A stretch of DNA of 19,387 bases, taken from NCBI GenBank assembly GCA_910583945.1, contig CAJTYF010000028.1, forward strand, positions 1 through 19,387. The letters are read 5' to 3'. A model generated the notes under the pieces. It did not search any database. It was not told where the DNA came from and saw nothing but the letters and a program-made list of their open reading frames with translations. Both the position numbers and the translations under genes were made by a program. The DNA is from an uncultured Bacilli bacterium. GTDB lineage: Bacteria > Bacillota_I > Bacilli_A > RF39 > UBA660. Below are positions 7,347-15,703 of the stretch, one piece after another. How positions within the stretch are numbered: the stretch's first letter is position 1; every line of letters begins with the position of its first letter.

Positions 7347-8465
7347 ATGAAATTAGTTTCAATCGATAAAAACGATTCGATGCACTTTTGTAAGGAGATA
7401 AAGTCTTATTTGTCTCCAGAAGTTGTTTGTCTTCCTATTTTAGACAAGTTGGATAAGAAAAAACATATAAAAAAAGCTGAGCAAGCGTTTGGGAGTTATG
7501 CCTCTGTTTCAGGAAGTGTTATAGGGGTTTTAAAGTCTCAAGATTGTTCAGGAAAAAAGATTCCTTGTGTGATGCTAAAAAATGATTTTCAAGAAAAAAC
7601 GGTAGGAAGTGCCAGTCGAAAAAAAATAGTTGGGCTTTCTAAAGAAGAAATTAGTTCTAGTCTTTTTACCACATTTTTAAAAGAAAAATTGAGTCTTTCT
7701 TCTTTTAAAACACTTGTTGTTTCGGGGATTGATTTGGATCCTTTGATGGCGAATGAAACGTTTATTCAAAAAGAATATTTACAATGTCTTTTGGAAACTA
7801 TTGATATGCTTCTTAAAGCTTATTCAGGGGAACGGGCCATTATTGCAATTAGTAATCGTTCCAGTGAGGTTATTTCAGTTTATCATAATTTTTTAGGAAC
7901 GTATAAAAATATTGTTTTAAAGATGATCCCCGATTTGTATTTAATTGGCGAAGAATCCTTTTTAACGAAATATTTACACGTAAGAGAATCTTACTTGTAT
8001 TTAAAAACGAGTGAACTTTATACGCTTTATTATCAAGTGAAGAAAAGAAGGATGCCAAGTGAAAAATTGATAACGATTAGTGGAGATTTTAATTTTAAGA
8101 TACAAGTTTTTTTAGTCAAGCTAGGAACGAAAGTGATGGATCTTGTTAAAACTTTTTATCAAACTTCTCTTGATGATTACGATATTTATGTTAACGGGAT
8201 TATGCAAGGCAAGAAAATGCCTATAGAAGACTTGATTGTTACGGAGGATTTTTTAGGTTTAGTGATTATGAAAAAACAAGAAAAAAAGATTTATGAATGC
8301 ATAAAATGTGGCAAATGTAATGCGGTTTGTCCTATTCATTCCAAACCTATATTAGCGTACAAACAAAGAAAAAAAGTTCCTTGTATTGAATGTGGTCTTT
8401 GTAGTTATGTTTGTCCAGCTTTTATTCCTTTAAGAAAATATTTAAGTGGTGATGAGGATGAGTAG
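7347..8465 (+). CDS. rnfC: Diverged RnfC-like iron-sulfur protein
   Basis: RnfC is the peripheral subunit of the Rnf ion-pumping complex that exchanges electrons between NADH and ferredoxin. The 372-residue protein follows the RnfC layout: an N-terminal barrel-sandwich region (about 28-85, with ASVSGSVIGVL), a central region with TLVVSGIDLDPLMANETFI where RnfC has NGAECEPYLTADERLM, LITISGDF where RnfC has VVTVTG, and two C-terminal 4Fe-4S motifs. Those motifs are C318-C321-C324-C328 and C346-C349-C352-C356, each ending CP or close to it. It is shorter than normal (about 440) and I do not see the glycine-rich GGAGFPT segment used for FMN/NADH binding. The following gene overlaps it. It may be a reduced electron-transfer subunit; homology is well supported, function is inferred. 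Confidence 0.8.
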   Translation: MKLVSIDKNDSMHFCKEIKSYLSPEVVCLPILDKLDKKKHIKKAEQAFGSYASVSGSVIGVLKSQDCSGKKIPCVMLKNDFQEKTVGSASRKKIVGLSKEEISSSLFTTFLKEKLSLSSFKTLVVSGIDLDPLMANETFIQKEYLQCLLETIDMLLKAYSGERAIIAISNRSSEVISVYHNFLGTYKNIVLKMIPDLYLIGEESFLTKYLHVRESYLYLKTSELYTLYYQVKKRRMPSEKLITISGDFNFKIQVFLVKLGTKVMDLVKTFYQTSLDDYDIYVNGIMQGKKMPIEDLIVTEDFLGLVIMKKQEKKIYECIKCGKCNAVCPIHSKPILAYKQRKKVPCIECGLCSYVCPAFIPLRKYLSGDEDE

Positions 8466-9339
8466 ATTACATAAAATGATTAAAGTTTCTTTGGTTCGAA
8501 AACTAGAGGGTGTTTTGCTTGTTCTAATGTTATTTGGATGGTATAAAAACGGAATCCTTCCTTATATTCATGGTTATCATTCTTTTTCTCAGGTGGTGCT
8601 TGTTTTTTTGTATCCTATACTGGGAATGGGCTTGGGGAAACTCTTTGATGTGGTGTTTAAAAATAAAAAAATGTTTAATTATTTCTTTTATGGGATGTTG
8701 TTTAGCTTGTTTATCCCTCTTTCAACCCCTTTGTGGTTCTATCTTTTATTCTTGACGGGTCTTTTTCTTTTTCATTTTTTTGTATTAGAAAAAAAAGACT
8801 TAGATTTAAATTTTATGATTTTAGGAAAATTACTTTTAGTGCTTGGTCTCATTTTAATGGAGAACTATTACTATTCTAATGCTCTTGAAATGAGCAATCG
8901 TTTTGTTTATTCTTTTGTGGATGGTTTGGTGGGACATCAAACCAGTGGTCTTTTTATTTCGAATGTTTTGCTTGTTTTTGGTAGTTTTATCTTTCTTTCT
9001 TTTGATGCTTACTATAAAAAAGAAATACCTATTTATAGTTATGGTCTTTATTTTGTCTCCTTAATTGGCTATGCCATTTATAAGAGTGATATGACTTTCT
9101 TTTTGGAGTACTTTTGCAATAGTCAAGTCGTCGCGGCGTTAGTTTTTTTAGCACCTTTGTCTTTATTTTCTCCTTATTCTTCTAAAAGAAAAAGTCTTTA
9201 TTCTTTTTTGATTGGTGGGCTGATTTTGCCTTTATCTATAAAATTTACGTTTCATGAAGGAGTGTATTTAGCAATTCTTATTTCAAATTTATGTCTTCTT
9301 TTTTTAGGATTCTTTGGGTCGAATTTTAAAAGAACTTGA
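8458..9339 (+). CDS. rnfD: Diverged RnfD-like integral membrane protein
   Basis: The 293-residue protein has about nine or ten hydrophobic helices and overlaps the RnfC-like gene by 8 bases. The ATG at 8458 is chosen because GGTG lies six bases before it; in-frame GTG/ATG codons at 8446-8452 are alternatives. Similarity to RnfD/NqrB is strongest in LFSLFIPLSTPLWFY (RnfD: L..ALPP..P.W) and in the last 60 residues, where YSSKRKSLYSFLIGGLILPL and FHEGVYLAILISNLCLL parallel the RnfD segment TPKGRLIYGILIG...EGVAFAILLMN. The SGAT motif that carries covalent FMN in RnfD is not visible, and FMATDPVT is replaced by FLAPLSLF. With no RnfA, B, E or G nearby, the pair may act as a non-pumping or repurposed membrane redox unit. 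Confidence 0.7.
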   Translation: MSRLHKMIKVSLVRKLEGVLLVLMLFGWYKNGILPYIHGYHSFSQVVLVFLYPILGMGLGKLFDVVFKNKKMFNYFFYGMLFSLFIPLSTPLWFYLLFLTGLFLFHFFVLEKKDLDLNFMILGKLLLVLGLILMENYYYSNALEMSNRFVYSFVDGLVGHQTSGLFISNVLLVFGSFIFLSFDAYYKKEIPIYSYGLYFVSLIGYAIYKSDMTFFLEYFCNSQVVAALVFLAPLSLFSPYSSKRKSLYSFLIGGLILPLSIKFTFHEGVYLAILISNLCLLFLGFFGSNFKRT

Positions 9340-9374
9340 CAAAGAGTTTACACAATAAAGCTATTAAATAAGAG

Positions 9375-9410
9375 AAAAAAGAACTTTTTTGTTCTTTTTT
9401 TTATTTTTTT
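9375..9410 (+). terminator. Strong rho-independent terminator
   Basis: A perfect 10-bp stem (AAAAAAGAAC/GTTCTTTTTT) with a T6 loop runs into a long T-rich tract. It closes the Rnf-like operon and isolates it from dnaG. Confidence 0.85.
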
Positions 9411-9418
9411 GGTATAAA
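9410..9418 (+). promoter_or_regulatory. Possible extended -10 promoter of the dnaG operon
   Basis: TGG precedes TATAAA at the end of the terminator tract, 53 bases before dnaG. It is the only well-spaced candidate in the gap. Confidence 0.4.
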
Positions 9419-9470
9419 AAAAAGGAAATCAGTACAGTAAAGGTAATATATATAATTAGGAGGCAAAAAT

Positions 9471-11204
9471 ATGTCTTTGATTTCACAAGAGGATTTAAAT
9501 AGGGTTCGAAGCAGTGCTAATATTGTGGATGTGGTGGGCAATTATATTTCTTTAACACCAAAAGGAAAAAATTTTTTTGCTATTTGTCCTTTTCATGAAG
9601 ATCACAATCCGAGTATGAGTGTCTCACCCGATAAGCAAATTTATCGCTGTTTTGTTTGTGGAAATACAGGCAATGTTTTTACTTTTGTTGAAAAATTTTT
9701 GGGGGTTTCTTTTGCGGAAGCGGTTTCGATTGTTGCCAAAGAGTGTGGTGTTACGCTTTCTTTAGATCAAACGATAAAAAAAGAAGATAAATTTCAAAAA
9801 GAGCATGAACTCATGGATTTAGTATTAAAAATTTATCAAAATAACTTACGAGCTTATGAAGGGGAGAAAGCGATAGACTATTTGAAAAAAAGAAATCTTT
9901 TTGATGAAACCGTTAAAGAGTTTGAAATCGGGTTATCTTTAAATAAAAATATTTTGCACGATTTACTTAAAGAAAAAAAATATGGCGATAAAATGCTTGA
10001 AGAGTTAGGTCTTATTAATTGCAATGAAAAAGAATTTTTAGATGTTTTTCGTAATCGTATTCTATTTCCCATTCATGATTTAAATGGCTATGTTGTGGGG
10101 TTTACAGGGCGGTGTTATTTAACGGATATCGTTCCAAAGTATTTGAATACCAAAGAAACGTATTTATTTAAGAAAGGGAAGGTTTTATTTAATTATCATC
10201 GAGCACGTGATGCGATTCGATTAAACAAGTCTCTGATTTTAGTCGAAGGAAATATGGATGCGATTCGGCTTTCTTCTGTGGGAATTAAAAATGTTGTGGC
10301 ACTTATGGGAACCAGTTTAACCAAAGATCAAATGGAGGCTTTAAAAAAGTTAAGGGTGCCTTTGGTTTTAATGCTTGATAACGATAGTGCGGGAGAGAGT
10401 GCTACTTACTCTATTGGTAATCTTTTAGAGGAACAGGGGTTATCTTTTTCGGTGGTGCGACTGAGTGGAGCGAAGGACCCTGATGAATATGTGGTTCAGT
10501 TTGGAAAAGAAGCAATGGTTCATAATTTAGAAAAAACGCTGTCTTTTATGGATTTTAAATTGAATTATTTAAAGAAAAATAAAAATTTAGATGAAATTAG
10601 TGATTTGTCAGAATACATTAAGTCTGTTCTTATCAATTTAAAGAAGAGTCAAGATGATGTTTTAATCGAAGTTACTTTACAAAAACTCGTAAAAGATTAT
10701 AATATATCCTATGACGTTTTAAGGGAGCAACTTGGAACGAAAGAGCTTTCTAAAAAAGAGGAGAAAAAGTCTGTTGTTAAAAATAATAAACGAATTAATG
10801 GGTATTATAAATTATGTGAAGAGATTTTATATTACATGATGAATGGTGGGGAATATATTCGCTTGTTTCAAAAACATATTGGTATTTTTCCAATCCAAAA
10901 TTATCGAATGATTGCGAATGAAATTCTTTATTATTATGAAAAAAATAAAACCATTTGTTTAGCGGATTTTATTACCTATATGGAAACGAATGCTTTAAAG
11001 GATGTGGTCTTAGAGATTATTAATCGTGAGCATGAGATAGAATTAAATAGTGATGCCATGTTTGGCGCTATTAAACTGTTTCAAGTGAAAAGTAAAGAAA
11101 GAGAAATTAAGGAAGTTAAAGATAAAATAAAAAATGAACTGGATGATCGAAAAAAAATGGAACTTACACAAAAGTTAATGGAATTAAAAAAGGAAGTGTT
11201 TTAG
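9471..11204 (+). CDS. dnaG: DNA primase
   Basis: DnaG makes the RNA primers for chromosomal replication. The 577-residue protein has the CHC2 zinc-binding domain with C39, H42, C60 and C63 (CPFH...CFVC). The primase core follows, with GFTGR near residue 209 and YLNTKET near 224. The Toprim motif has the catalytic glutamate in VEGNMD (E259) and the metal-binding LDNDSAG (D303, D305), where many primases have DGD. The C-terminal part, residues about 430-577, is helical and charged, consistent with the helicase-binding domain. AGGAGG lies seven bases before ATG. rpoD starts at the base after the stop codon, the classic dnaG-rpoD arrangement, here without rpsU. Confidence 0.98.
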   Translation: MSLISQEDLNRVRSSANIVDVVGNYISLTPKGKNFFAICPFHEDHNPSMSVSPDKQIYRCFVCGNTGNVFTFVEKFLGVSFAEAVSIVAKECGVTLSLDQTIKKEDKFQKEHELMDLVLKIYQNNLRAYEGEKAIDYLKKRNLFDETVKEFEIGLSLNKNILHDLLKEKKYGDKMLEELGLINCNEKEFLDVFRNRILFPIHDLNGYVVGFTGRCYLTDIVPKYLNTKETYLFKKGKVLFNYHRARDAIRLNKSLILVEGNMDAIRLSSVGIKNVVALMGTSLTKDQMEALKKLRVPLVLMLDNDSAGESATYSIGNLLEEQGLSFSVVRLSGAKDPDEYVVQFGKEAMVHNLEKTLSFMDFKLNYLKKNKNLDEISDLSEYIKSVLINLKKSQDDVLIEVTLQKLVKDYNISYDVLREQLGTKELSKKEEKKSVVKNNKRINGYYKLCEEILYYMMNGGEYIRLFQKHIGIFPIQNYRMIANEILYYYEKNKTICLADFITYMETNALKDVVLEIINREHEIELNSDAMFGAIKLFQVKSKEREIKEVKDKIKNELDDRKKMELTQKLMELKKEVF

Positions 11205-12299
11205 ATGAAAATTATTAAGACGTTTGAAGAAAGAAAAAATGAATTAATCGCGTTAGGAAAAGAAAAAGGGGTTATCACGTTTGAACAATTGGCGGAAAGT
11301 TTAAAGGGCTTAGAAGTCGATAATGATTCACTAGATGAACTTTATAATATTTTAATAGAAAATAATATTGAAGTCGTAGCGGATGAGGATGATGGCGAAC
11401 CTAATGCGAGAACATTAGAAAAGGAAGTCCCTATTCTTTTAGATGATGCGGAGATTACAAAGGATATTAATATTAATGATCCAGTTCGTATGTATTTAAA
11501 GGAAATTGGTAAGATTAGCTTATTAAGTCCAGAGGAAGAACTTGATTTGTCTAAAAGAGCCGCTGTTGGCGATGAAATGGCGAAGAATATTTTAGCGGAA
11601 TCCAATTTAAGGTTGGTAGTGAGTATTGCCAAACGTTATGTGGGACGTGGTCTTTTGTTTCTAGATTTAATTCAAGAGGGAAATATTGGTTTAATGAAGG
11701 CTGTTGATAAATTTGATTACGATAAGGGTTTTAAATTTTCAACTTATGCGACTTGGTGGATTAGACAAGCAATTACTAGAGCTTTAGCGGATCAGGCAAG
11801 AACCATCCGTGTACCTGTACACATGGTTGAAACCATTAATAAAATGGCCCGTATTCAACGTCAATTAACTTTGGAGTTAAATCGTGAACCGAGTGAAGAA
11901 GAAGTGGCGAAGAAAATGGGAATTAGTGTTGAAAAAGTACGTGAGGTTATTAAAATAAGTCAAGATCCAGTTTCTTTGGAGACGCCAATTGGAGAAGAAG
12001 AAGATTCTCATTTAGGGGACTTTGTTAAGGATATTAATGCAATGACACCTGAAGAGTATGCGACGAATGAAATATTAAAAGAGGAAATTAAAGCGGTATT
12101 AGAAACGTTACAAGAAAGAGAACAAGAAGTCTTGGAGTTACGTTTTGGTTTAATTGATGGAACCAGTCATACTTTAGAAGAAGTGGGTAAGAAATTTAAT
12201 GTTACACGTGAGCGAATACGACAAATTGAAGCGAAAGCTTTACGAAAACTACGTCATCCTTCTCGTGCTAAAAAGTTAAAGGATTTTATGTCTGATTGA
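11205..12299 (+). CDS. rpoD: Primary sigma factor RpoD (SigA)
   Basis: This is the vegetative sigma-70 factor that directs RNA polymerase to -10/-35 promoters. The 364 residues hold a region 1.1-like domain (about 1-75), region 1.2 from MYLKEIGKISLLSPEEE (residue 96 on), and region 2 with NLRLVVSIAKRYVGRG and the -10 recognition helix YATWWIRQAITRAL (from residue 181). Region 3 (IRQLTLE-like, about 222-290) follows. Region 4.2, TLEEVGKKFNVTRERIRQIE (from residue 323), reads the -35 box. The length is that of Bacillota SigA, without the long proteobacterial insert. AAGGAAGTG inside the end of dnaG acts as ribosome binding site. The TGA stop overlaps the next start codon by one base. Confidence 0.98.
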   Translation: MKIIKTFEERKNELIALGKEKGVITFEQLAESLKGLEVDNDSLDELYNILIENNIEVVADEDDGEPNARTLEKEVPILLDDAEITKDININDPVRMYLKEIGKISLLSPEEELDLSKRAAVGDEMAKNILAESNLRLVVSIAKRYVGRGLLFLDLIQEGNIGLMKAVDKFDYDKGFKFSTYATWWIRQAITRALADQARTIRVPVHMVETINKMARIQRQLTLELNREPSEEEVAKKMGISVEKVREVIKISQDPVSLETPIGEEEDSHLGDFVKDINAMTPEEYATNEILKEEIKAVLETLQEREQEVLELRFGLIDGTSHTLEEVGKKFNVTRERIRQIEAKALRKLRHPSRAKKLKDFMSD

Positions 12300-12949
12300 T
12301 GCCAAGTAAAAGAATTCAAACGTTAGCCTCATTTATTTCTGAATCCGATAAAGTTCTTGATGTGGGATGCGATCATTGTTATTTAGGGATTTATTTAATT
12401 GAGACGAAAAAACTTTCTACTCTTTTAGCAAGTGACGTTCATGAAAAAGTTTTAGAAAAAGCCAAAGAAAATGTTTTGAATGCGGGTTTAGAAAAACAAA
12501 TTCAATTGTTTTTAACCGATGGGTTACAAAATATTACTAAAGATTATGATACCGTTGTGCTGGCGGGTATGGGCACCCATACTATTTTAAAAATATTAAA
12601 ATTTAACAATGAAAAAATAAAGAAACTTATTGTTCAGTCTAATAATGAACTTCCTTTACTTAGAATGGAACTGTTTAAGCGTGGTTTCTATTTGGAAGAT
12701 GAGAAAGTGATTTTTGAAAATAAACATTATTATGTTATTGGAAAGTATAGAAGAGTTTTTAGAAAATTGACGCGTGTTGAAAAACAATTTGGGATTTATC
12801 ATAGTGAGAATAAATTCTATTATCACTATTTAAATTCTAAATTAAATACGGTTTATACTAGGATTCCATGGTATCAAATCAAAATGAAAAAGAAATATTG
12901 GAGTCAAAAACGTTTACTAAAGAAATATTTAAAGAAAGAAAGTTGGTGA
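12299..12949 (+). CDS. trmK: tRNA (adenine(22)-N1)-methyltransferase TrmK
   Basis: TrmK makes m1A22 in tRNA using S-adenosylmethionine. The 216-residue protein starts SKRIQTLASFI, followed by the SAM-binding loop VLDVGCDHCYLGIYL (about 20-34), where Bacillus TrmK has IGSDHAYL. The acidic strand end ASDVHEK and the VVLAGMGTHTI motif (about 82-92) match the family, as does IVQSNNELPLLRMELFKRGF. The C-terminal 60 residues are basic and probably coiled-coil, as in TrmK. The ATG at 12299 is preferred over a TTG at 12296; it overlaps the rpoD stop as TGATG, indicating translational coupling. The rpoD-trmK linkage is common in Bacillota. Its 3' end overlaps a convergent gene by 21 bases. Confidence 0.93.
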   Translation: MPSKRIQTLASFISESDKVLDVGCDHCYLGIYLIETKKLSTLLASDVHEKVLEKAKENVLNAGLEKQIQLFLTDGLQNITKDYDTVVLAGMGTHTILKILKFNNEKIKKLIVQSNNELPLLRMELFKRGFYLEDEKVIFENKHYYVIGKYRRVFRKLTRVEKQFGIYHSENKFYYHYLNSKLNTVYTRIPWYQIKMKKKYWSQKRLLKKYLKKESW

Positions 12950-13207
12950 AGAGGTGCTAACCTTTTTTTCTTTTGTGTTTTTGGAGGAAAGATTTGTGTT
13001 TTCTTTTGGTTTATCTTTTTTTTCTAAAGTTTCCTTTTTGGGAGAGGCGTTTTTTAAAAGACTAAAGACATTTTGAGCGTTTGTGATTAGAGGTTTTGTT
13101 TTATAATAGAGAGGAATGATTTGATTGGCTACTTGAAGTGTTTTAGAAATTCCTCCTATAATTTTTGTTAAACTTAATCCTTTGATTAAGGAAGGAGCGT
13201 TATACAT
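12929..13207 (-). CDS. YqfQ/VrrA-like small protein
   Basis: The 92-residue product starts after a good AAGGTGAT site. Its first half, TKIIGGISKTLQVANQIIPLYYKTKP..., resembles the core of Bacillus YqfQ (family of the VrrA spore-coat-related protein), in which a short helical segment with a TAQQVTPM-like pattern precedes a low-complexity tail. Here the tail (residues 53-88) is rich in Lys, Glu, Ser and Thr and is probably disordered. In Bacillus yqfQ also lies near trmK (yqfN), which supports the match. No function is established in the family. It is transcribed towards trmK and their ends overlap. The assignment is tentative because the similarity is short. Confidence 0.6.
   Translation of the reverse strand: MYNAPSLIKGLSLTKIIGGISKTLQVANQIIPLYYKTKPLITNAQNVFSLLKNASPKKETLEKKDKPKENTNLSSKNTKEKKVSTSSPTFFL
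12950..12977 (+). terminator. Possible weak terminator after trmK
   Basis: AGGT-GCTA-ACCT forms a short stem followed by T6CT4. The stem is only four perfect base pairs (six with one mismatch), so it is a weak candidate. Confidence 0.35.
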
Positions 13208-13281
13208 AAGATATCACCTTGTTTTATTTTATGCTTTTTTTGAAAAATGTTTCATTTTTTGATTTCAAATTTTAAAAATTG

Positions 13282-13290
13282 TGGTATAAT
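13282..13290 (+). promoter_or_regulatory. Extended -10 promoter of the gspF-pilD operon
   Basis: TGG precedes a perfect TATAAT 28 bases upstream of the start codon. A TTGATT 20 bases upstream is too distant to be a good -35. AGGGAGG follows before the ATG. Confidence 0.6.
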
Positions 13291-13317
13291 TTTGATAAAG
13301 AATAGGGAGGATGTAAG

Positions 13318-14910
13318 ATGATTCAAGAAAATGTTCCAGAGAGAAAAAGCATTTTGTCATTTCCTATAGATTTGTTTTGGGCGTTTATCAATATTTTTGT
13401 TTGTGCTTATAAAGGTATAAAATTTATTTTTTTTGATTTAGTGATTATGCTTTTTAATTTTGTGAGTTTAAGGGTGGATCGAACTTACAAAAAAACAAAA
13501 AATTTAGTAGGAACTGAAGCTGAAAAACAACGCGAGAGAGAACGAAAGAAAAAAGAGCAACAAGCTAAATATCAAGAATGGTATAATAATTTAGGCTTTG
13601 TTAAAAAAAGAAATGCTCGACTTGAAGCAATACGTCAAAAATTACTTGTGGATTTACAAAATGAAGGTGGAGAAAGAAGTCAAAATCCTCGAGTTTTTCA
13701 ATATACTGCTAGAAATGCCGACGGAAAAGTGGAGACTGGAACCATTAATGGATATTCTAAATTAGATGTTAATACTTTTTTAATTCAAGAAAATTATATT
13801 GTTTATGATATTAAAACAAGTAAAATGATTGATTTCTTATACGGTGAAACGAGTATGTTTGCGGTTAGAATGTCAAATAAAGATTTGTTGTTTTGGCTAA
13901 CTCAACTTTCTACTTATTTAAAAAGTGGTATTCCATTGACTGATGGAGTTAAAATTTTAAATAAGCAATTGCAAAAAAAGAAGAAATATCGTAAAGCGTT
14001 GCAATCTGTTGTTTACGAATTAACCATGGGAGAATCCTTTTCTAAAGCGTTAGAAAAACAGGGAATTATGTTTCCAGCTCTTTTGATTAATATGATTAAA
14101 GCGGCTGAAGCAACTGGAGAACTTGAAGAAACTTTAACGGATATGGCAAATTATTATGAGGAATTGATTAAAACACGTAAACAAATGATAAGTGCTGTTA
14201 CTTACCCAACGGTTATTATGGTGTTTGCTATCGCGGTTATAACATTTATATTACTTTATGTTATTCCAAGTTTTATTAAAATTTATGAACAGTCGGATGT
14301 TGAAATTAATGGTTTGACGTTAATGGTTATCAATTTAAGTGATTTTCTAAAAAATAATATATTTTATCTTTTACTTGGAGTAATTTTGGTTTGTATTGTA
14401 CTTTTAGTTTGTTATAAAAATATTAAGGCATTTAGAAGAAATTTACAGTATTTCTTTATGCATATGCCTTTGATTGGGAATATTATTATTTACAATGAAT
14501 TAACTATTTTTACAAAAACTTTTGCCTCTTTACTAGCTAATAACGTTTTTATTACGGATAGTATGAGCATTTTAAGCCGTATTACTAATAATGAGATTTA
14601 TAAAGAAATTATGAATGACACTATTGATAATATTGTTAAGGGAGATAAGATTTCAACTTCTTTTCAAGATCATTGGGCGATTCCAGATGTTGCTTATTAT
14701 ATGTTAGTAACTGGTGAGTCTACAGGTCAGCTTGCGGATATGATGCAAAAGGTAAGTGATTATTATTCGGAAATGCACCGAAGCTTAATTAATAATTTAA
14801 AAGCTTTCATGGAACCTATTTTGATTGCTTTCTTGGCCATCGTTGTTGGAATTATTATTTTAGCTGTTTTAGTACCAATGTTTGGATTGTTAAATGGATT
14901 AGAGCAGTAA
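13318..14910 (+). CDS. gspF: Type II secretion/type IV pilus inner-membrane platform protein (GspF/PilC/ComGB family) with N-terminal extension
   Basis: GspF-family proteins form the inner-membrane platform on which pilins or pseudopilins assemble, driven by the GspE ATPase. The 530 residues exceed the usual 350-400. From residue 125 the layout is standard: an N-terminal arm (VFQYTARNADGKVETGTI), two T2SSF repeats starting near WLTQLSTYLKSGIPLTDG (193) and FTKTFASLLANNVFITDS (398), and membrane helices near 290-315, 345-370 and 495-520. The first 124 residues are extra: a hydrophobic segment at about 18-50, then a very charged, probably coiled-coil stretch rich in Glu, Arg, Lys and Gln (about 65-112). 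The start has AGGGAGG seven bases away. The prepilin peptidase gene follows after 16 bases. No pilin gene is nearby. Confidence 0.9.
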   Translation: MIQENVPERKSILSFPIDLFWAFINIFVCAYKGIKFIFFDLVIMLFNFVSLRVDRTYKKTKNLVGTEAEKQRERERKKKEQQAKYQEWYNNLGFVKKRNARLEAIRQKLLVDLQNEGGERSQNPRVFQYTARNADGKVETGTINGYSKLDVNTFLIQENYIVYDIKTSKMIDFLYGETSMFAVRMSNKDLLFWLTQLSTYLKSGIPLTDGVKILNKQLQKKKKYRKALQSVVYELTMGESFSKALEKQGIMFPALLINMIKAAEATGELEETLTDMANYYEELIKTRKQMISAVTYPTVIMVFAIAVITFILLYVIPSFIKIYEQSDVEINGLTLMVINLSDFLKNNIFYLLLGVILVCIVLLVCYKNIKAFRRNLQYFFMHMPLIGNIIIYNELTIFTKTFASLLANNVFITDSMSILSRITNNEIYKEIMNDTIDNIVKGDKISTSFQDHWAIPDVAYYMLVTGESTGQLADMMQKVSDYYSEMHRSLINNLKAFMEPILIAFLAIVVGIIILAVLVPMFGLLNGLEQ

Positions 14911-14926
14911 ATAGGGGGCTTCTTTT

Positions 14927-15679
14927 ATGTTGAGCACAATTTATATTTTTGTTTTAGGTTTGCTTTTTGGTTCGTTTTTCTATTGTATGGGTATCCGTTT
15001 GAGTCAAAATGAATCTTTAATCAGACCGCCAAGTCATTGTGATTATTGTAATCATCGATTAGGAATTTTAGATTTAATTCCTATTTTTTCGTTTATATTT
15101 TTAAAAGGTAAGTGTCGTTATTGTCATAAAAAAATATCCATGGAGTATCTTTTATATGAACTTTTAACAGGTATTTTGTTTGTTGCCTCTTATAGTAAAT
15201 TTCAAATTTCTTACGCTTTTTTTATTTCTATTCTTTTGTCTTCACTTGTGGTTTTAATCTTTATTACAGATTTTAAATATATGATTATTTTGGATAGTCC
15301 GTTAATTGTTTCAGTACTCTTAATTTTTATTTTAAAATGGTTTTATTTTGGTTTAAATGCGGCTTTATTAAGTCTTGGCCATGGTTTATGTATGTTTTTA
15401 ACTATGTTGGCTATTGGAAAATTTGGTAATCTTGTTTTTAAAAAGGAATCTTTGGGAGGCGGCGATATTAAATTTTCATTTGTTATGGGAATGGTTTTAA
15501 CGTATCAATTTTCAATGGTGGCTTTGATTTTGTCGACTTTTTTAGCTTTACCTTATGCGATTGGTTCGATGTATTTTTCTAAGGCTCATGAAGTGCCTTA
15601 TGGACCTTTTTTAGTTAGTAGTGTTTTTCTAGTATTTTATTTTTTTGATAAATTTCAGTATATATTTTATTTCATTTAA
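14927..15679 (+). CDS. pilD: Prepilin peptidase (A24 family)
   Basis: This membrane aspartyl protease cleaves, and often N-methylates, prepilin leader peptides. The 250-residue protein has a first membrane helix with GLLFGSFFYC, then the cytoplasmic N-terminal domain with both zinc-type CxxC pairs, C38/C41 and C63/C66, flanking PIFSFIFLKGKC. It continues with about seven more helices. The two catalytic aspartates are D115 in FITDFKYMIILD and D180 in GGGDIKF, the GxGD signature. PYGPFL near the C-terminus is also conserved. AGGGGG upstream supports the ATG. It is co-transcribed with the GspF-like gene, so its substrates are presumably the pilins of that system, encoded elsewhere. Confidence 0.96.
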   Translation: MLSTIYIFVLGLLFGSFFYCMGIRLSQNESLIRPPSHCDYCNHRLGILDLIPIFSFIFLKGKCRYCHKKISMEYLLYELLTGILFVASYSKFQISYAFFISILLSSLVVLIFITDFKYMIILDSPLIVSVLLIFILKWFYFGLNAALLSLGHGLCMFLTMLAIGKFGNLVFKKESLGGGDIKFSFVMGMVLTYQFSMVALILSTFLALPYAIGSMYFSKAHEVPYGPFLVSSVFLVFYFFDKFQYIFYFI

Positions 15680-15703
15680 AAAAGGAATATTTTCATTCCT
15701 TTT
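15678..15703. terminator. Bidirectional terminator between pilD and gspE
   Basis: A perfect 9-bp stem (AAAAGGAAT/ATTCCTTTT) encloses a 6-base loop. The minus strand then reads T6, and the plus strand ends in T4. It lies exactly between the two convergent stop codons and overlaps both ends. Confidence 0.75.

Noticed and set aside
8534..8755. Plus-strand frame inside the RnfD-like gene
   Set aside because: It is a shifted frame of a recognised membrane-protein gene and has no start signal.
9451..9456. TATAAT just before dnaG
   Set aside because: A start site from it would fall inside the AGGAGG ribosome binding site, so it is unlikely to be the operative -10.
11342..11632. Minus-strand frame opposite rpoD
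   Set aside because: It is antisense to conserved sigma-factor sequence and serine-rich, as expected for a mirror frame.
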